Source: Sclerodactyla briareus (taxonomy: Eukaryota > Echinodermata > Holothuroidea > Dendrochirotida > Sclerodactylidae). Taken from it: 64,000 nt of DNA. The stretch's first letter is position 1. Each line of letters starts with the position of its first letter. The notes beneath the pieces were generated by a model, which worked only from the letters and a program-made list of their open reading frames with translations, was not told where the DNA came from and did no database searches. Positions 1 to 11,775 of the stretch are shown here, one piece after another. The position numbers and the translations under genes are program-made. The DNA lies in contig JAODTK010005673.1 in the NCBI GenBank assembly GCA_026419785.1, positions 124,001 through 188,000 of the forward strand, read 5' to 3'.

Positions 1-320
1 TCCCCAAGAATACTAACCTTGACTTGAGTCACTGGGGTTTATTATGTGTATATATAATTTGCTTCAGCATGCAAATGTGCAAGTTGCTTGATTCAATGAA
101 ATGTATTAAGGGTGGTCAACCATTGTCCTGAGATATTCAAAAAATGAGAAAAAAGGGTCAATGAAATGGGACTATTGTGTCTAATTTGCATAATTCTAGG
201 CAATTTTGGTCACATTTCCAAAAACTACATCTCTTTGGTAGACATGGTCAATAATTAGTTCTATGAATTTGAAATGGTCACTGATTAGTAAGCTGTTTCG
301 TGTTAATGCAAATACCAAAA
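1..320 (+). repeat. Dispersed repeat, 3' part of the GGTCA repeat family
   Basis: This stretch aligns by eye with 45,160-45,480 in the same orientation. Shared blocks in the same order include 'actggggtt', 'atgtattaag', 'aatttgcataattct' and 'tcacatttcc'. Differences are substitutions and short indels. It is therefore the tail of the repeat whose fuller copy lies at 40.6-45.5 kb, with the rest of this copy outside the window. No coding function is visible. Confidence 0.65.
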
Positions 321-1527
321 TCTGAAAAGGCAAACATGAAAATGATTGTATTGTTTAATGTTACTGTACATGATCTTTATAGAGGCAAGGTAGAGAGCGA
401 TCCCATCCTCTTCATGACCAGCGGTCTTGGCGGTATGTTTCATTGAACGCAGGCTATTTGTGGAGTCACATAAATGTGTCATCCCGACCGCATTATGGGA
501 TAGGTGTACCTGCCTAGTGAGTCTACGGTTTATTTTTAAATTTGATACCCGCTTACGCTCACACATTTCCTGTGGGATTGTATGGTTTGCTAGCCTCATG
601 TATAAATATTTAAGGTGCGCTGAATTTGGTTTACCTGATACAGGCAAAAGGATGCTCACTCAACCGTGGTATAGTCAGAATTGTCCCCAGCGCCACAGGA
701 GGCCATCATTCTATTCTGTAATACAATGGATAAAGCGGGGGAGCGATCACGCAGCTTTTGTTCGTATCTTGCTGAGTTGTCCCATGTTGGTGACGCGGGT
801 TGGGGATTGAGGTAACCTGTGCAGGTTCCTTTTTCTGGGAACTGTTTTTGGAAAAATACTGAGGGATGTCCTCAACCGGTAATAATCAGCCGGATGTCCC
901 ATTCCTCCTGTCATTTTTCCCGCTCCACCATCGGGGGGGGGGGGGGGAGACCAATTTGGCCTGTTCCCATATCTTGTATGATCAAAACTGATCTAACTGT
1001 CTGAAACATGGTTCCTTAATGTTAGGTCAGTTATGTGTCCGTCCCCATGGTCAGAGCGCACATTCCCAACCATGGGAAACTAATATTCAAGGCTTTCCTC
1101 AGCTAGAATGGGATAATATGTTGGTGTCTCAATTCATCCTGGCAGTCTGGTGAAACTGCATTCGGGTTACCTGTCCGAAGAGTTGGTATTATTTCCTACA
1201 TATGGTCAAACAATAATGTTCACATTCATTTTGAATGACCAAACTGGCCGTTACTGTCACCATCCAATCTATTGAGTCTATGTAAAGCAAATGACTGTGA
1301 GGCCGATAGCAAGAAGTTCTGGACAATGTCACTGTGTTGAAGTCAACTTATTTCCTGAACGGTGGCAGTGATCATGCGAAGAAATCGGTCGGAGCGAAGA
1401 ATCCTGAATCCTAATGTGCATAACATCTGTAAGTACGTAAGTGAAATTCCTGCCCATGGTTTTCATTTTTCCACTTCTCCATAAATTACCCCCACACAGG
1501 TTATGAAATCACCATTGGGTGACGCCA
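321..1527. other. Unassigned, no gene seen
   Basis: Open frames of up to 127 codons on both strands overlap one another and show no recognisable motif or convincing splice sites. A poly-G run of about 15 bases lies at 933-948. I see no gene here. Confidence 0.5.
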
Positions 1528-2830
1528 CAGCCCCGGCAAAGTGACCGCTGCAAGAAATCAGTGAAGACCTACAACAGTGTAACTGGCCTCCGCTGCAGGT
1601 GGTGTAAAATGACGGTAAAGATTTCATCTCTTGGTGGTAATCATTATTACAATTGTAAGGAATAATAGCAACACGTATGGGAAAGTTTAGTAATGGAAAA
1701 TGGGTATGCCCATTTTAGTACCTGATTACACAAGTATGATTTTATTCTAGTAGTGTCCGAAATATTCTATTCACTGCATCATCATACCCTGTACAATGTA
1801 CACGCCATATGATGCCGACTCAGTCATATTTACTAGCCCTAGCCGGTGGAAACCAGGTGAACTGGCAGCCCCACTCAACCAGCCCTCGTATATTTTTCGC
1901 CAACCCAAGATGAACATTTGCCTTCTCCCAACTCTGGCAATTGGTATTTGATTTCAGAATCCCTCCTTTCCTCATTCTCCTCCTTTTTAAATGAAGTTTG
2001 AACGGAGAGTGGGTGGAAGGAAAACGTGGCTGTTCAAATGCAAATTTTTGTAACGCTGGTCACAATAAGCATAGTAAACTAATTTGATTTGGATCATTAA
2101 TTTTTAGTTAGGAGGGAAGATGGCACGCAAAAAAACAAATTTGAAAAAAGGTATAACTCTTCACCTCGTGAGAAGGGAATTTGCCCCGGCAAATGTTAAC
2201 CGCTGCAGAAATCATGAATACCACAACAGAGTGTAACTGGCCTCCGCTGCAGGGTTGTGTAAAATGAACGGTAAGATTTTCTCTTGGTGTAATCATTATT
2301 AACAATTGTAAGGAATATAATGCAACACGTCTGTGAAGTTCGTAATGGAAAATGGGTCTGCACCTTTAAGTACCTGAATTACACACGTCATGATTTTAAT
2401 GCATAGGAAGTGGTCCTCCGAAATATATCTATTCACTGCTACTGATCATCATTACCTGTACACATATGCCTCAGTCATATTTCCTAGGCTCCTAATCCGT
2501 GGAAAACAAAAGGGTGACTGGCAACCCCTCAACCAGCCCTTCAGTTAATATTTTCGCCACCAAGATTAGCTTTGCTCCAAGCTGTTGCATTGGATTTGCC
2601 TCTAGAGTCCCTCCTTCTCATCCTTTTTAAATGAAGTTTTAACAGAGAGGTGGGTGGCGAAAAGTGCTGGTTCATTATGCAAAAGTTTTTTTAATAAAAC
2701 TGCTGTCCATAAGCTTTTTTATAGTAAATCTAATTTGAACTGGAAATCATTATTTTTTAATTAGAGTGTACGTGGCAAGCAAACCAATTGAAAAGGTTAT
2801 ACTCTTCACTCGTGGAAGATGGAGAATATA
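1528..2830 (+). repeat. 654-bp tandem duplication, two copies
   Basis: Copy 1 (about 1,528-2,185) and copy 2 (about 2,186-2,830) repeat the same order of blocks. Examples are 'taactggcctccgctgcag' at 1,580 and 2,234, 'acaattgtaaggaat', 'aatggaaaatgggt', and 'cctttttaaatgaagttt'. The copies differ mostly by one- or two-base indels. No coding sequence is recognised in either copy. Confidence 0.8.
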
Positions 2831-2989
2831 AATCACAATGAGATCATGAGTACTTCTTGTGTGAGCGAAATTACAGTATTCCATTGTGTTTCCCCTCATG
2901 ACTATCGGACATCAGGTGGATGACTAGCAAAAACAAATGTTCTATTTAGGGTTATAATTTGCCCTTCCTTGTACTCTGCTCCTTATCCT

Positions 2990-3190
2990 CACACAATTGC
3001 TTGTTCTTGCAGCTTCATCACAAATGTGGCAAACCAACATCAAACCAGAGTGCAACATGGGCAGTTCCGGGATCATCTTCTTTTCCACCACGGCTATATG
3101 CCCGCAGTGCTGGTGATACACAAACATTTTTGCCCGTTCCCGCTGACTGTGGGTCACACCATAGTGGCGTCTTTTATGCATCAACAAGGT
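2990..3190. other. Exon-like island, open on both strands, unrecognised
   Basis: Three overlapping frames are open for 200 bases or more: two on + and one on -. On the + strand the island is bounded by a good acceptor (ttgttcttgcag, ending at 3,012) and a possible donor (ACAAG|gtgaac near 3,189). The - strand frame has a natural-looking GC-rich third position and Cys/His pairs (HQHCGH, CHIC). I do not recognise a product in any frame. It could be a real exon, a transposon fragment, or chance. Confidence 0.2.
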
Positions 3191-4539
3191 GAACTGTCAG
3201 GCATGCTTATTTCGCCACTCAAGTCCTCTCCAACTGCCTCATTCTGGGGGCTTAGGTTAACATTATTGGGAAGAAGGTGACAGGCTATAGACATGAGCAC
3301 CAGTCGGCTTGTGAGTCCCTACTTCAATTGTGCCTTGTATCTTGGTACATTGGACAGTGACCAAAATGTGGTTTAGGGTACATAACCTTGCAGCAACTGG
3401 TTTTGTGAAATCAATTAACCCCCCTTCGTTAAGTCCAGATACCATATCTTGAGCTGGTTCAACAACCACATTTCCACATTTCCTCCTCGCTTGCTGTAAA
3501 ACGACACTCGACTGGCTGTTTTGATGCACACGGTCAAAAACTGATCCCGTCGGCTGTCGAAAGGCCCTTCACAGATGAGGTGACTCCTACTCTTCATGCT
3601 TGTCAAGAGATAGGATCCCCGCCATGAATATGTTTCCTTCCAGCTGGTCCACATTGACCTCTGATGTCCAGCTGTTAGTTTGGACAGCTGCCTTTTGTTT
3701 TATAAATAGAGCCAGGCTCCTCCGTGTAACATCAATTGTCAATGGATTCCAGGTGTGCCTGTATCCTTCTTAATCAATTCCTCCTATCTCGATTTGTCAA
3801 CTCGGTTACTTACCTTCGATGGTCAATGTAAGAGCTGATGCTGGGCGCTTTATCACATTAAATCTGACTGATGTGATGCTTGTCAGTAGCGTTCATTCTA
3901 TTCCATACATTTTAGTTCAGTCTGGGTGCGTTCTATTTAGTACACGCTGCGTTCCATTTTAACTCTAATACCATAATCACAACTTTTCACACTCATCAAT
4001 TGCAATACCATGAAAAGGGGTGTGTAAAATGGTGAATCCTAGATGGCGGCTTACATGATCCAAATTTGAAACATCCTATATTGTTTCATCATTGAAATAT
4101 AGTGGATCTATTATCAGTGTTTCCGTTTGTTCCGGAAAATATTCATCATACCAACAAGATTGTACCTTTTACGGCAACTTTCAAGTTTTTGAATCTGCGA
4201 CGGTGATGTTCCTGGTTTGATATTTTCATTGTGGAAAATCACTAGATCACTGGATGTTATGCGGGCCTTTGGCCGGTTTTGTTTCCCTGTAGAATAGGCT
4301 TGCAGCTATTGCGGTGATTGTTTTTTGCAATGTTAAACATTCTTCTTCATATGGTACTTGTACTCTTTGTTGGTCAGCCTACAGATTCTGCCTCCAGCCA
4401 TCTAACATTCACTGTATTCGTCATCTTTGCTGGCCAGGATATGCATATGGTGCTAATTGTTCAATTTAATCTGGTGGGACCAACGGAAAAAACTTGCAAT
4501 TGGCAACCAACTCACTCCAATTCTCTGACAAAGATTCCT

Positions 4540-4975
4540 TCCTCTGTGACACATCATTTGACATGGATTTTTCGCATGTGATATATCATGTAAGAGACTC
4601 TTTCCCCATGTGACACAACCACTTACTAGATTCTTCCCCATGTGACATCAACTTAACCAGATTGGTTCCCCATGTGTTTACAAACACCACTTGACACAGA
4701 GAATTTTTGCATGTGACCAACTATTTACAAGATTCTTCCCATTTGACATCCCACTTAACTAAGCTAACTCCTTCTCCATGTGACATAGCCTGCACATTAA
4801 CAAGATTCTTCCCCATGTGACATACCACTTATAAGATTCTTCCCATGTTGACACCCACTTGACAAAGAGTTGTTCCCATGTGACGTACCACTTGGGAAAG
4901 ATTATTCCCCATGTGACACACCACTCAACAAGAATTCTTCCATGGACACATCACTCGACTAGTTTAGCAATATCC
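4540..4975 (+). repeat. Minisatellite, unit about 35-40 bp
   Basis: About ten irregular copies of a unit containing 'ttccccatgtgaca', 'ccact' and 'acaagattc' run head to tail, with indels between units. No coding frame spans the array. The same 'ccatgta/gac' words reappear weakly near 6,350. Confidence 0.8.
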
Positions 4976-6678
4976 TACCCTTATATTCGTAATCAGTGGA
5001 CTCATCCTCGCATTCCTGTTCAAGTTATCATGGGCTCTAGCTAGCTCTCATAGTTTTGACGAGCGATTCCACCTTTAATCACATGATAATACCTATTTTT
5101 TTCTGGTGGGCTCGCCGTGCCTTCCCACTGCTGAATATGACTTTGATGCCTCTAATACCCTCTCCATGTTTAAGGTGCTAGCATTTGTCCCCATTTGACA
5201 ACAGTCCAATATTCCCTACTTCCTTCGACTCTACTTCCTGTCCGACGACTCCTTTCAATGCTGCCCCTACACACATGTCTGAGCTGTTTCTAACTTCATT
5301 GAATGGCCGAAAATTAGGAATCCTTCCTTCCTTCCTCCTTCTTTCATTTCCTTGAACCATGAAATTAACTCAGTAAGATCGATGGGCTTTGCTGTTACCC
5401 ACTTCACGAATCAACAATCCTGGACTGGCCATGACTTTGGAACATACCGTGTATTTGGTGTGGTACTCGCATAGACGTTTGGAGCCGGGAATGAATCTCC
5501 ACAATTAAAACAGGCATCACTACTTCAAATTTCAGGAGCTAGGATCTCACTTGATATCAATTTGGAATGATTTTTATTCCACTACTGTGATTGCTGTGAC
5601 AAGTTAGTGGTGTAACAAGAAATTTGTCTTCGGAGGGATGGGGAATGAGTTTAGAAGGACTCATGGGGAAACACCTTCCCTACTGGGATCACCCTCCCTA
5701 GTGGTCCGTAAGTTGCAATTTTAGGACTACTCATGAAAATGCAAATAGCTGTGCAAAACAGCTGTCAAACTTCCAGAAACAGTGAAGAGGTTTCTGTGGG
5801 TTCAAGTTTGTCATGTGGGATTTTGGGGTGGGGTGTCAGTTAGTTGACTGCCTCAAATCCTCAAACCCCACCATGTTTACACCCTCCTTCGACCCTCCTC
5901 GTAATATTCACTTCTGAGTGAACACCATTGGGTTGGTCCGGGGTGGCAATCCCGAGTCAATGCCGCTCCGTCTTCCTGGTTTTCCTGGTGTCAAATACTC
6001 TGCCAATGATGGTCAGTAGGATACTATAGGTTCGAATGTCCACATTGCCAAACAATAGCCCTCAATCAGAAACCCCCCCTTTCCACCACTATTAAATTGT
6101 GTAGTCAAAGTGAGTAGGAAGGAAATGCTAGTAGTAAAAACTGGAAAAGCCAATCTGTTAAGCATCTCCCATTACATTTTTGCACTCCAAAGAATGCACA
6201 CATCACTCTATCTGTCTGCATGAACAGTCCCCTCTTGCCTAATTCTTAGGACCATGTCTCCTTTGTAAAACTATTGTTTCATGTGTTTTTCTAATTGTTT
6301 TTTTATCCACTGTTCATTCTCATCAGTGCTAATGAGGGCGAACACCCCTTCTCCATGTAACCACACATCCCCATGTAACTACGCATTTGCCATGTCTCAT
6401 ATTTCCGTTTGTAGCTGCAAGTCTCACTGGAGGGAGAAAAAAATTTCAGGCAAGATTGGATACCACAGCCTAGAATTCTTTGGATGTTCCAGCGCCTTTA
6501 AATGAATCCTGTTTGACCAATATTTTCAATTACCACTGATTCAGATTTTGCAGGTGTGTGAAAACATTCAGCTAATAAATAAAAATCACTTGGGGACAAC
6601 ACTCTGCTTGAATATAAAACAACCTAGTGGTTCAATTTCATTTGGACATGTGATTAACATCTGTTTACCATCCAGCAT

Positions 6679-7064
6679 TCATCTTCTGAGAATTTCATCA
6701 CCTGGGAAGGACATACGGTTTTCAAAACCAATGAGGTGTCCAGACTGCCCTGTGATGTCCAATAAATTAACAACCATTTGACATTGCCCTTGCCGACCTG
6801 CTTTTTCGCTAGGCACTGGTCGTATTTCAACAATTTTCCCAATGATAAACACCTGTACTTGTTCAATATACACCTCTCCTAAACAGTCTCGCGAAAGGAG
6901 AGTAACATGGTACAACTGTGATCACTCTCAAGGAATGGGCTCTCTGTTACCATACAAAAGGGTACAGGCTCAACACCCTTCCAATGACCACAGCCTTTCC
7001 TGCAGGCATAGAACGTTTGTCTTGGGTCGGTGGTCGCCCGGTTTCCTTTTGTATCATACAACAA
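6679..7064 (-). other. Two overlapping - strand frames, possibly one broken coding unit
   Basis: The frame at 6,879-7,064 contains a Cys/His/Trp cluster (FYACRKGCGHWKG). It overlaps a second frame at 6,679-6,915 that has a beta-strand-rich look (VQVFIIGKIVEIRP, then MVVNLLDITG). A one-base shift near 6,900 would join them into about 120 residues with a zinc-binding-like part followed by an OB-fold-like part. The resemblance is only in style and I cannot name a family. It may be chance, or a decayed transposon gene. Confidence 0.2.
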
Positions 7065-8189
7065 TCACTTGGATATGTACACAATTACTCTGCAGGCCTG
7101 TATTAGTGCTGTACGGTCATTCACGTCCTTCGATGCATGCACTGATTGTGAAGTCTGGGAATTGTTTTGTGGATCTTTTAAGGCTCAGGAAACTGTTACC
7201 CCTTGTTTACAAAGCTCCCACCAGTTATATTTTCATAGCCCTATTTCACATCATCAGGAACTTGACAGCCAGTTCATAGGACTCAGGACATGCAATGCCT
7301 TCAGGATTTTATTCATCACTTTCTGGCTAATGAATTATATGAAGCTTCAGATGACGGACTGATTAAAAAGATAAGTTTGTACTCAACACATTGAAAAACT
7401 CACATTAGGATCTAGTTTTAAGGTCTGTCTGTATAGTTCCATTATTAAGAAGTATAACATTGTGCGGGCCTGGATTGTTTTAGAGGTAGCTTCAAGGCAT
7501 ATTCTATCATTGCATGAGCTTCACTCTTATCACCTGACAGCTATCTCTCCTTTCCATGTTTTGATTTGTAATATTGGGAGAAGTCGACTTCCCACTATTT
7601 TTCTTTTCCTGATGATTGGTAATTTGTTAGAATATCATCACAAAAGGAGGAAAGGAAATACCACCCCAAGTACTTTGTTTTTTAAATAATGAAGGAGGTC
7701 CTCTTTTTGGGACCAGCTCTCTGATCATTTATGCTGGATTCAGTTGGATTTGGATTAGGCACAGCGATGAAGTACTTACGTACTAGTGACAGTTGGTGCT
7801 GAGACTTTGCACCCTTATTTCTCATGCAATCTTTGACATGATTTTAACAAACTAGCACACAATTTATTGATGTGCCATTACGAGCTCCTGGAGAAATGAA
7901 GGTGAGAGGAATATAATATCTGAATTTTTGTTTGGAAACAGCTCTAGACAAACACAGAAAATATGGCAAAAAATGATACATGCATTTCCACCTTGTATGT
8001 ATACTATTGTACTACGCTTGAATACCTCACTTAGGTTTCAGGTTGTAAGGTCCCGTATCTGTGCTATTTGCTATATTGGCACTTCACGAGAGTGGCGTCA
8101 AACATCGAAATATTTGCTAACCGAATATATTGTTAAGTTCAAGTGGAAAGCATGTATCATCTTTTGCCTTTTCTGTGTTTTGTATCTAT

Positions 8190-8245
8190 ATTAATATATA
8201 TATTATATATATATATTATAATATAATATATATATATATCTATAT
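8190..8245. repeat. AT dinucleotide microsatellite
   Basis: This is a run of about 55 bases made almost only of TA/AT steps. It is a simple sequence repeat with no coding content. Confidence 0.9.
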
Positions 8246-11200
8246 ATGTATAATGAGCTATATATAGGATTCGAGTCAATAATTTTTTTTTCTACACATA
8301 GGGTTGAGACAGTGAGCAGGTGTGGGAAGAGTCAAATATCAGGTGCACTCTGACATAGTTGTTGGTGTGTTTAGTGAACTCGTCTACCTAAGTACCTTCA
8401 GTACATGTGTTGAGTTTGTCATTTCATGACCTCCTTACACTGTTGCCCTTACTGGATGGCTTGTGGTTACACTCTTTCAAGGATACGCCGTCTATTATTG
8501 GTGACATTCTTTGTGATTTCTTTAACTGAATTGCCACAACATCTGTTCCTGTGCAGTTGGGTCATCTCACTGAAATTCTGAGATCCATTTTAGCTTCAAT
8601 GCTTTCATGTCCATGTATACAGAACTGTGATTCAATGTAGTTGTCAGTATAAACCTGCAGTTATTTGTCTTATTATACCTGCAAAATTACCAGCCAAAAG
8701 AATGTCAGTTGGAATTGATGCTAACTTTTTTACTTGAAAAAAATAATTTATAAATTAATCACATGACCCCCAAATTGTAGGATTTGAAACTGGTCTTGGC
8801 TCTCATTGGGTCACTTCATTCAGGGGATCACGTTCTCTGGACGCCCCTTACCCACATCCATCTCCCCTTTAATCACCTATCCGCCTTACAAAAATAATTA
8901 TGCAGCTATACCCAAAGGTCTTTTCCTTGTTTGGGTAACACAAGACGTTATCGTAGTTGGCAGTTTCCTCTCTCCGATCCTGATATTAGGCTTGTGTTAT
9001 TAAACCGACCTAAAGTGTATTGAACTGCAATCAAATCACCGTTGTGTAGTATTTCCCGTCCTTCTGTTCACAACTCGATGGGGTAACGCCCCTGCATTTT
9101 ACTTTTAGCTATTTTTAAACTTGAACAAAATTACTGTTCCTCTCAATCAAGTGGTCTTGGTTCCTCCTTGAATTCCCCCCTAAATGCATATGTGCGTCAA
9201 TGCAATGAATTGGAAATATATGATATGAATGAATGAGAGAAAAAAATAATCGGCATCTTATCATGTTAGTCTCCTCATTCTGTTCTACACAATGTAAGTT
9301 AGGCCAGGAGGTTATAAATTGAAACCTAAAACGCCATCAGAAAAACTCTATTGTTTGTAATTTGGACTAACAGCCAGGTAATCACAGTTTTCTGGCACGT
9401 AACATTTCCTGTATGTAATCAGTTGACTTCCCCAAGACCTGCACAAAAACAAGGGAAAAAAAACCCCCAAATGAAAATCAGGCAATCATTTGGTTGAACA
9501 TATAAATGATATGGTGGGAGATGAAATTAAAAAAAAAACCATTCATATCAAATTGTTTTTATAATGTCATATTGAGGAAGCATGTCTCAATTTGTAGGAA
9601 TTGACATGGGAAGCTATCAACACAGTCTGTATACTGGACATCGACAAACAGATTTCCGTCGACTCTCATTGACTGATTTGATGGTCACACAATATCTGAT
9701 CTGAGGAAGTAACAGCTATTATAACAAGACTATAACATCTTTGTTGTGTCCATTGTTATATCCCTGGAGATAGGTTTAATAATCTTCAACACACACAAGT
9801 TACATTTTTAAACCTTGTGCAGCTTTTTTGATCCCTGATGTGTTGTCCTCGGTTCTTGGCCGGTCCTATGACTAGCAGGAAAAGAATGATCATGTCACAT
9901 GAGCATCTTCACATGAACTTTGAATGGTCCTTGAACATTCATTTTAAAAATATAAGTACTGTATTGGCCATCCCACCCTGTTACCTCTTATAGTTTTCCA
10001 TCCCCATAAAATCTGGTACTGAACTAAGCATTCTCTCGACCAAAATGACGCAAGTCCATGAAATGAACCTGCACCACAATTTATAAGGTGCTAATGGGGC
10101 TGGATTCCCCCAGTTTAAGCTTTTGTTCTCCCAACTTGCCCCCTCCGAATGGCCTTTGCAACATCATATTCCAATTTCACTGTGCTCCCACTCACCTTCT
10201 AAGCTCATCTATTAGCAATGAGTATGGTCGCTTGTTAATACCCAAACCAGTTAGTTTGGGGATGCTTCCCCCCACGGCCAAAGTTTCCCACACCTAAATT
10301 CTTATGTTATGGCGATGCCACCATCTGATCCTATATAACGGGCACGTATACATCTTGTTTGGCCTTCATTGAGCATTTGCATTGATTGACGAGTATAGTA
10401 GCAGTACTTCTTTAAATCGTCATGGAGCATATCAGATTTTCAGTTTCATAGTAACTGCAATTCAACAACCCTCAATACATCAACCTTCACCCCCTGTGAG
10501 AGCCGATATCCAGGGACCTTGAAATTTGTTATCCAGGGAACTCGAGATCTGGTATCCAGGGCCCTCAAAATCTGGTATCCCGAGATCTCAAGAGCCGATT
10601 CAAGCTTCAAGAATTGAGTTAGCATCTCTACGATATGATAATTATGCATTGTCTAGGGGGCAGGGTTGTAAAAGCCGCCTGATTAGATATAGTTACTGAA
10701 GCAAATGCTAATTAGATGCACTCAAAAAGGTGAGCATGGTGAATGGGGGTAACTGTGTGGGCCTCCTTCAACACAACAGTTTGATGATACAATTCCCAGG
10801 CTGGGGCTTTCAGGCCCTGTCAGCAGCCTCGCCAATAATCCACAATGCATCCTTGAGCAGATAAAGGCAATGGACAGAGTAATACTCTGAACACCAGCTC
10901 ATGCATAGTATTCCTGAGGGTACATGACTCTACTGACCCAGACTCGCTGTATGAAATTAAAGGGTGGGGGAAATACCCCTCTCGGTCTCTTCTTGTACCT
11001 CTCCCTCTTTGTCCCATCCTCAATTTGATGCCCGCGATGATACATGATCCGCTGAGATTATGTATATTAATTCCATAGTTTATTGCAGCAGATACCTCTA
11101 CATTACTGTCTATCCTTCCCTGATGAGATACCTGGCATCCCATGAAGGTCCTGTAACAGGGTTCAATACCCAGCAGACTGTCATCAGCTGAACAACAGTA

Positions 11201-11269
11201 GCCAGTGATCTGAGAACAATCACACCTGGTGGATATTCAAGATTCAGAATTACTTCTAATTAAAAGCAG

Positions 11270-11775
11270 TCCCACCCACCTCGTACATATTCAAGGGTTA
11301 CTGTTAATCTCTAACTGAAGCAGTCCCAGCCAATTCCACCATGTGGATTCAGCTTAGTAGAGGTTACACAAAACATTTCCAATAATCAACATATTTTGAG
11401 ATGTATACTTCTATGCTTACCTCCCCCTCACTATAACAGATGCATCTCGTGAGCAGTCCCACCCACCTCATGCATATTCAAGATTCAGATCGAGTTACTG
11501 TTAATTCTCTCACTGAAGCATTCCCACCCACCTCATGCATATTCAAGATTCGTAGTCACTATGATTCTCTCACTGAAGCGGTCCTACCCACCTAATGCAT
11601 ATTCAAGATTCAGGGTTACTATAGATTCTCTCACTGAAGCAGTCCCACCCACCTCATGCATATTCAAGATTCAGGGTTACTATAGATTCTCTCACTGAAG
11701 CATTCCCACCCACCTCACGCATATTCAAGAGTTACTGTTAACTCTCTCGCCGAAGCAGTCTCCACCCACTAGATG
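11270..11775 (+). repeat. Minisatellite, unit about 61 bp
   Basis: Six to eight copies of a unit contain 'tcatgcatattcaagattc', 'gggttactatagattctctcactgaagcagtcccacc' split over two halves, and 'cacct'. Neighbouring units at 11,471, 11,536, 11,597, 11,657 and 11,718 are about 61 bases apart. The first copies, near 11,220-11,350, are more degenerate. No gene overlaps the array. Confidence 0.85.

Larger units (their letters stand above)
4976..11220. other. Long unassigned AT-rich stretch
   Basis: Apart from an AT microsatellite and an uncertain - strand frame, listed separately, this stretch holds only short overlapping frames without recognisable motifs. It could be intron of the DGK gene upstream of 16.9 kb or intergenic DNA. 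The EF-hand and C1-domain exons expected for a type I DGK were looked for and not recognised. Confidence 0.4.
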
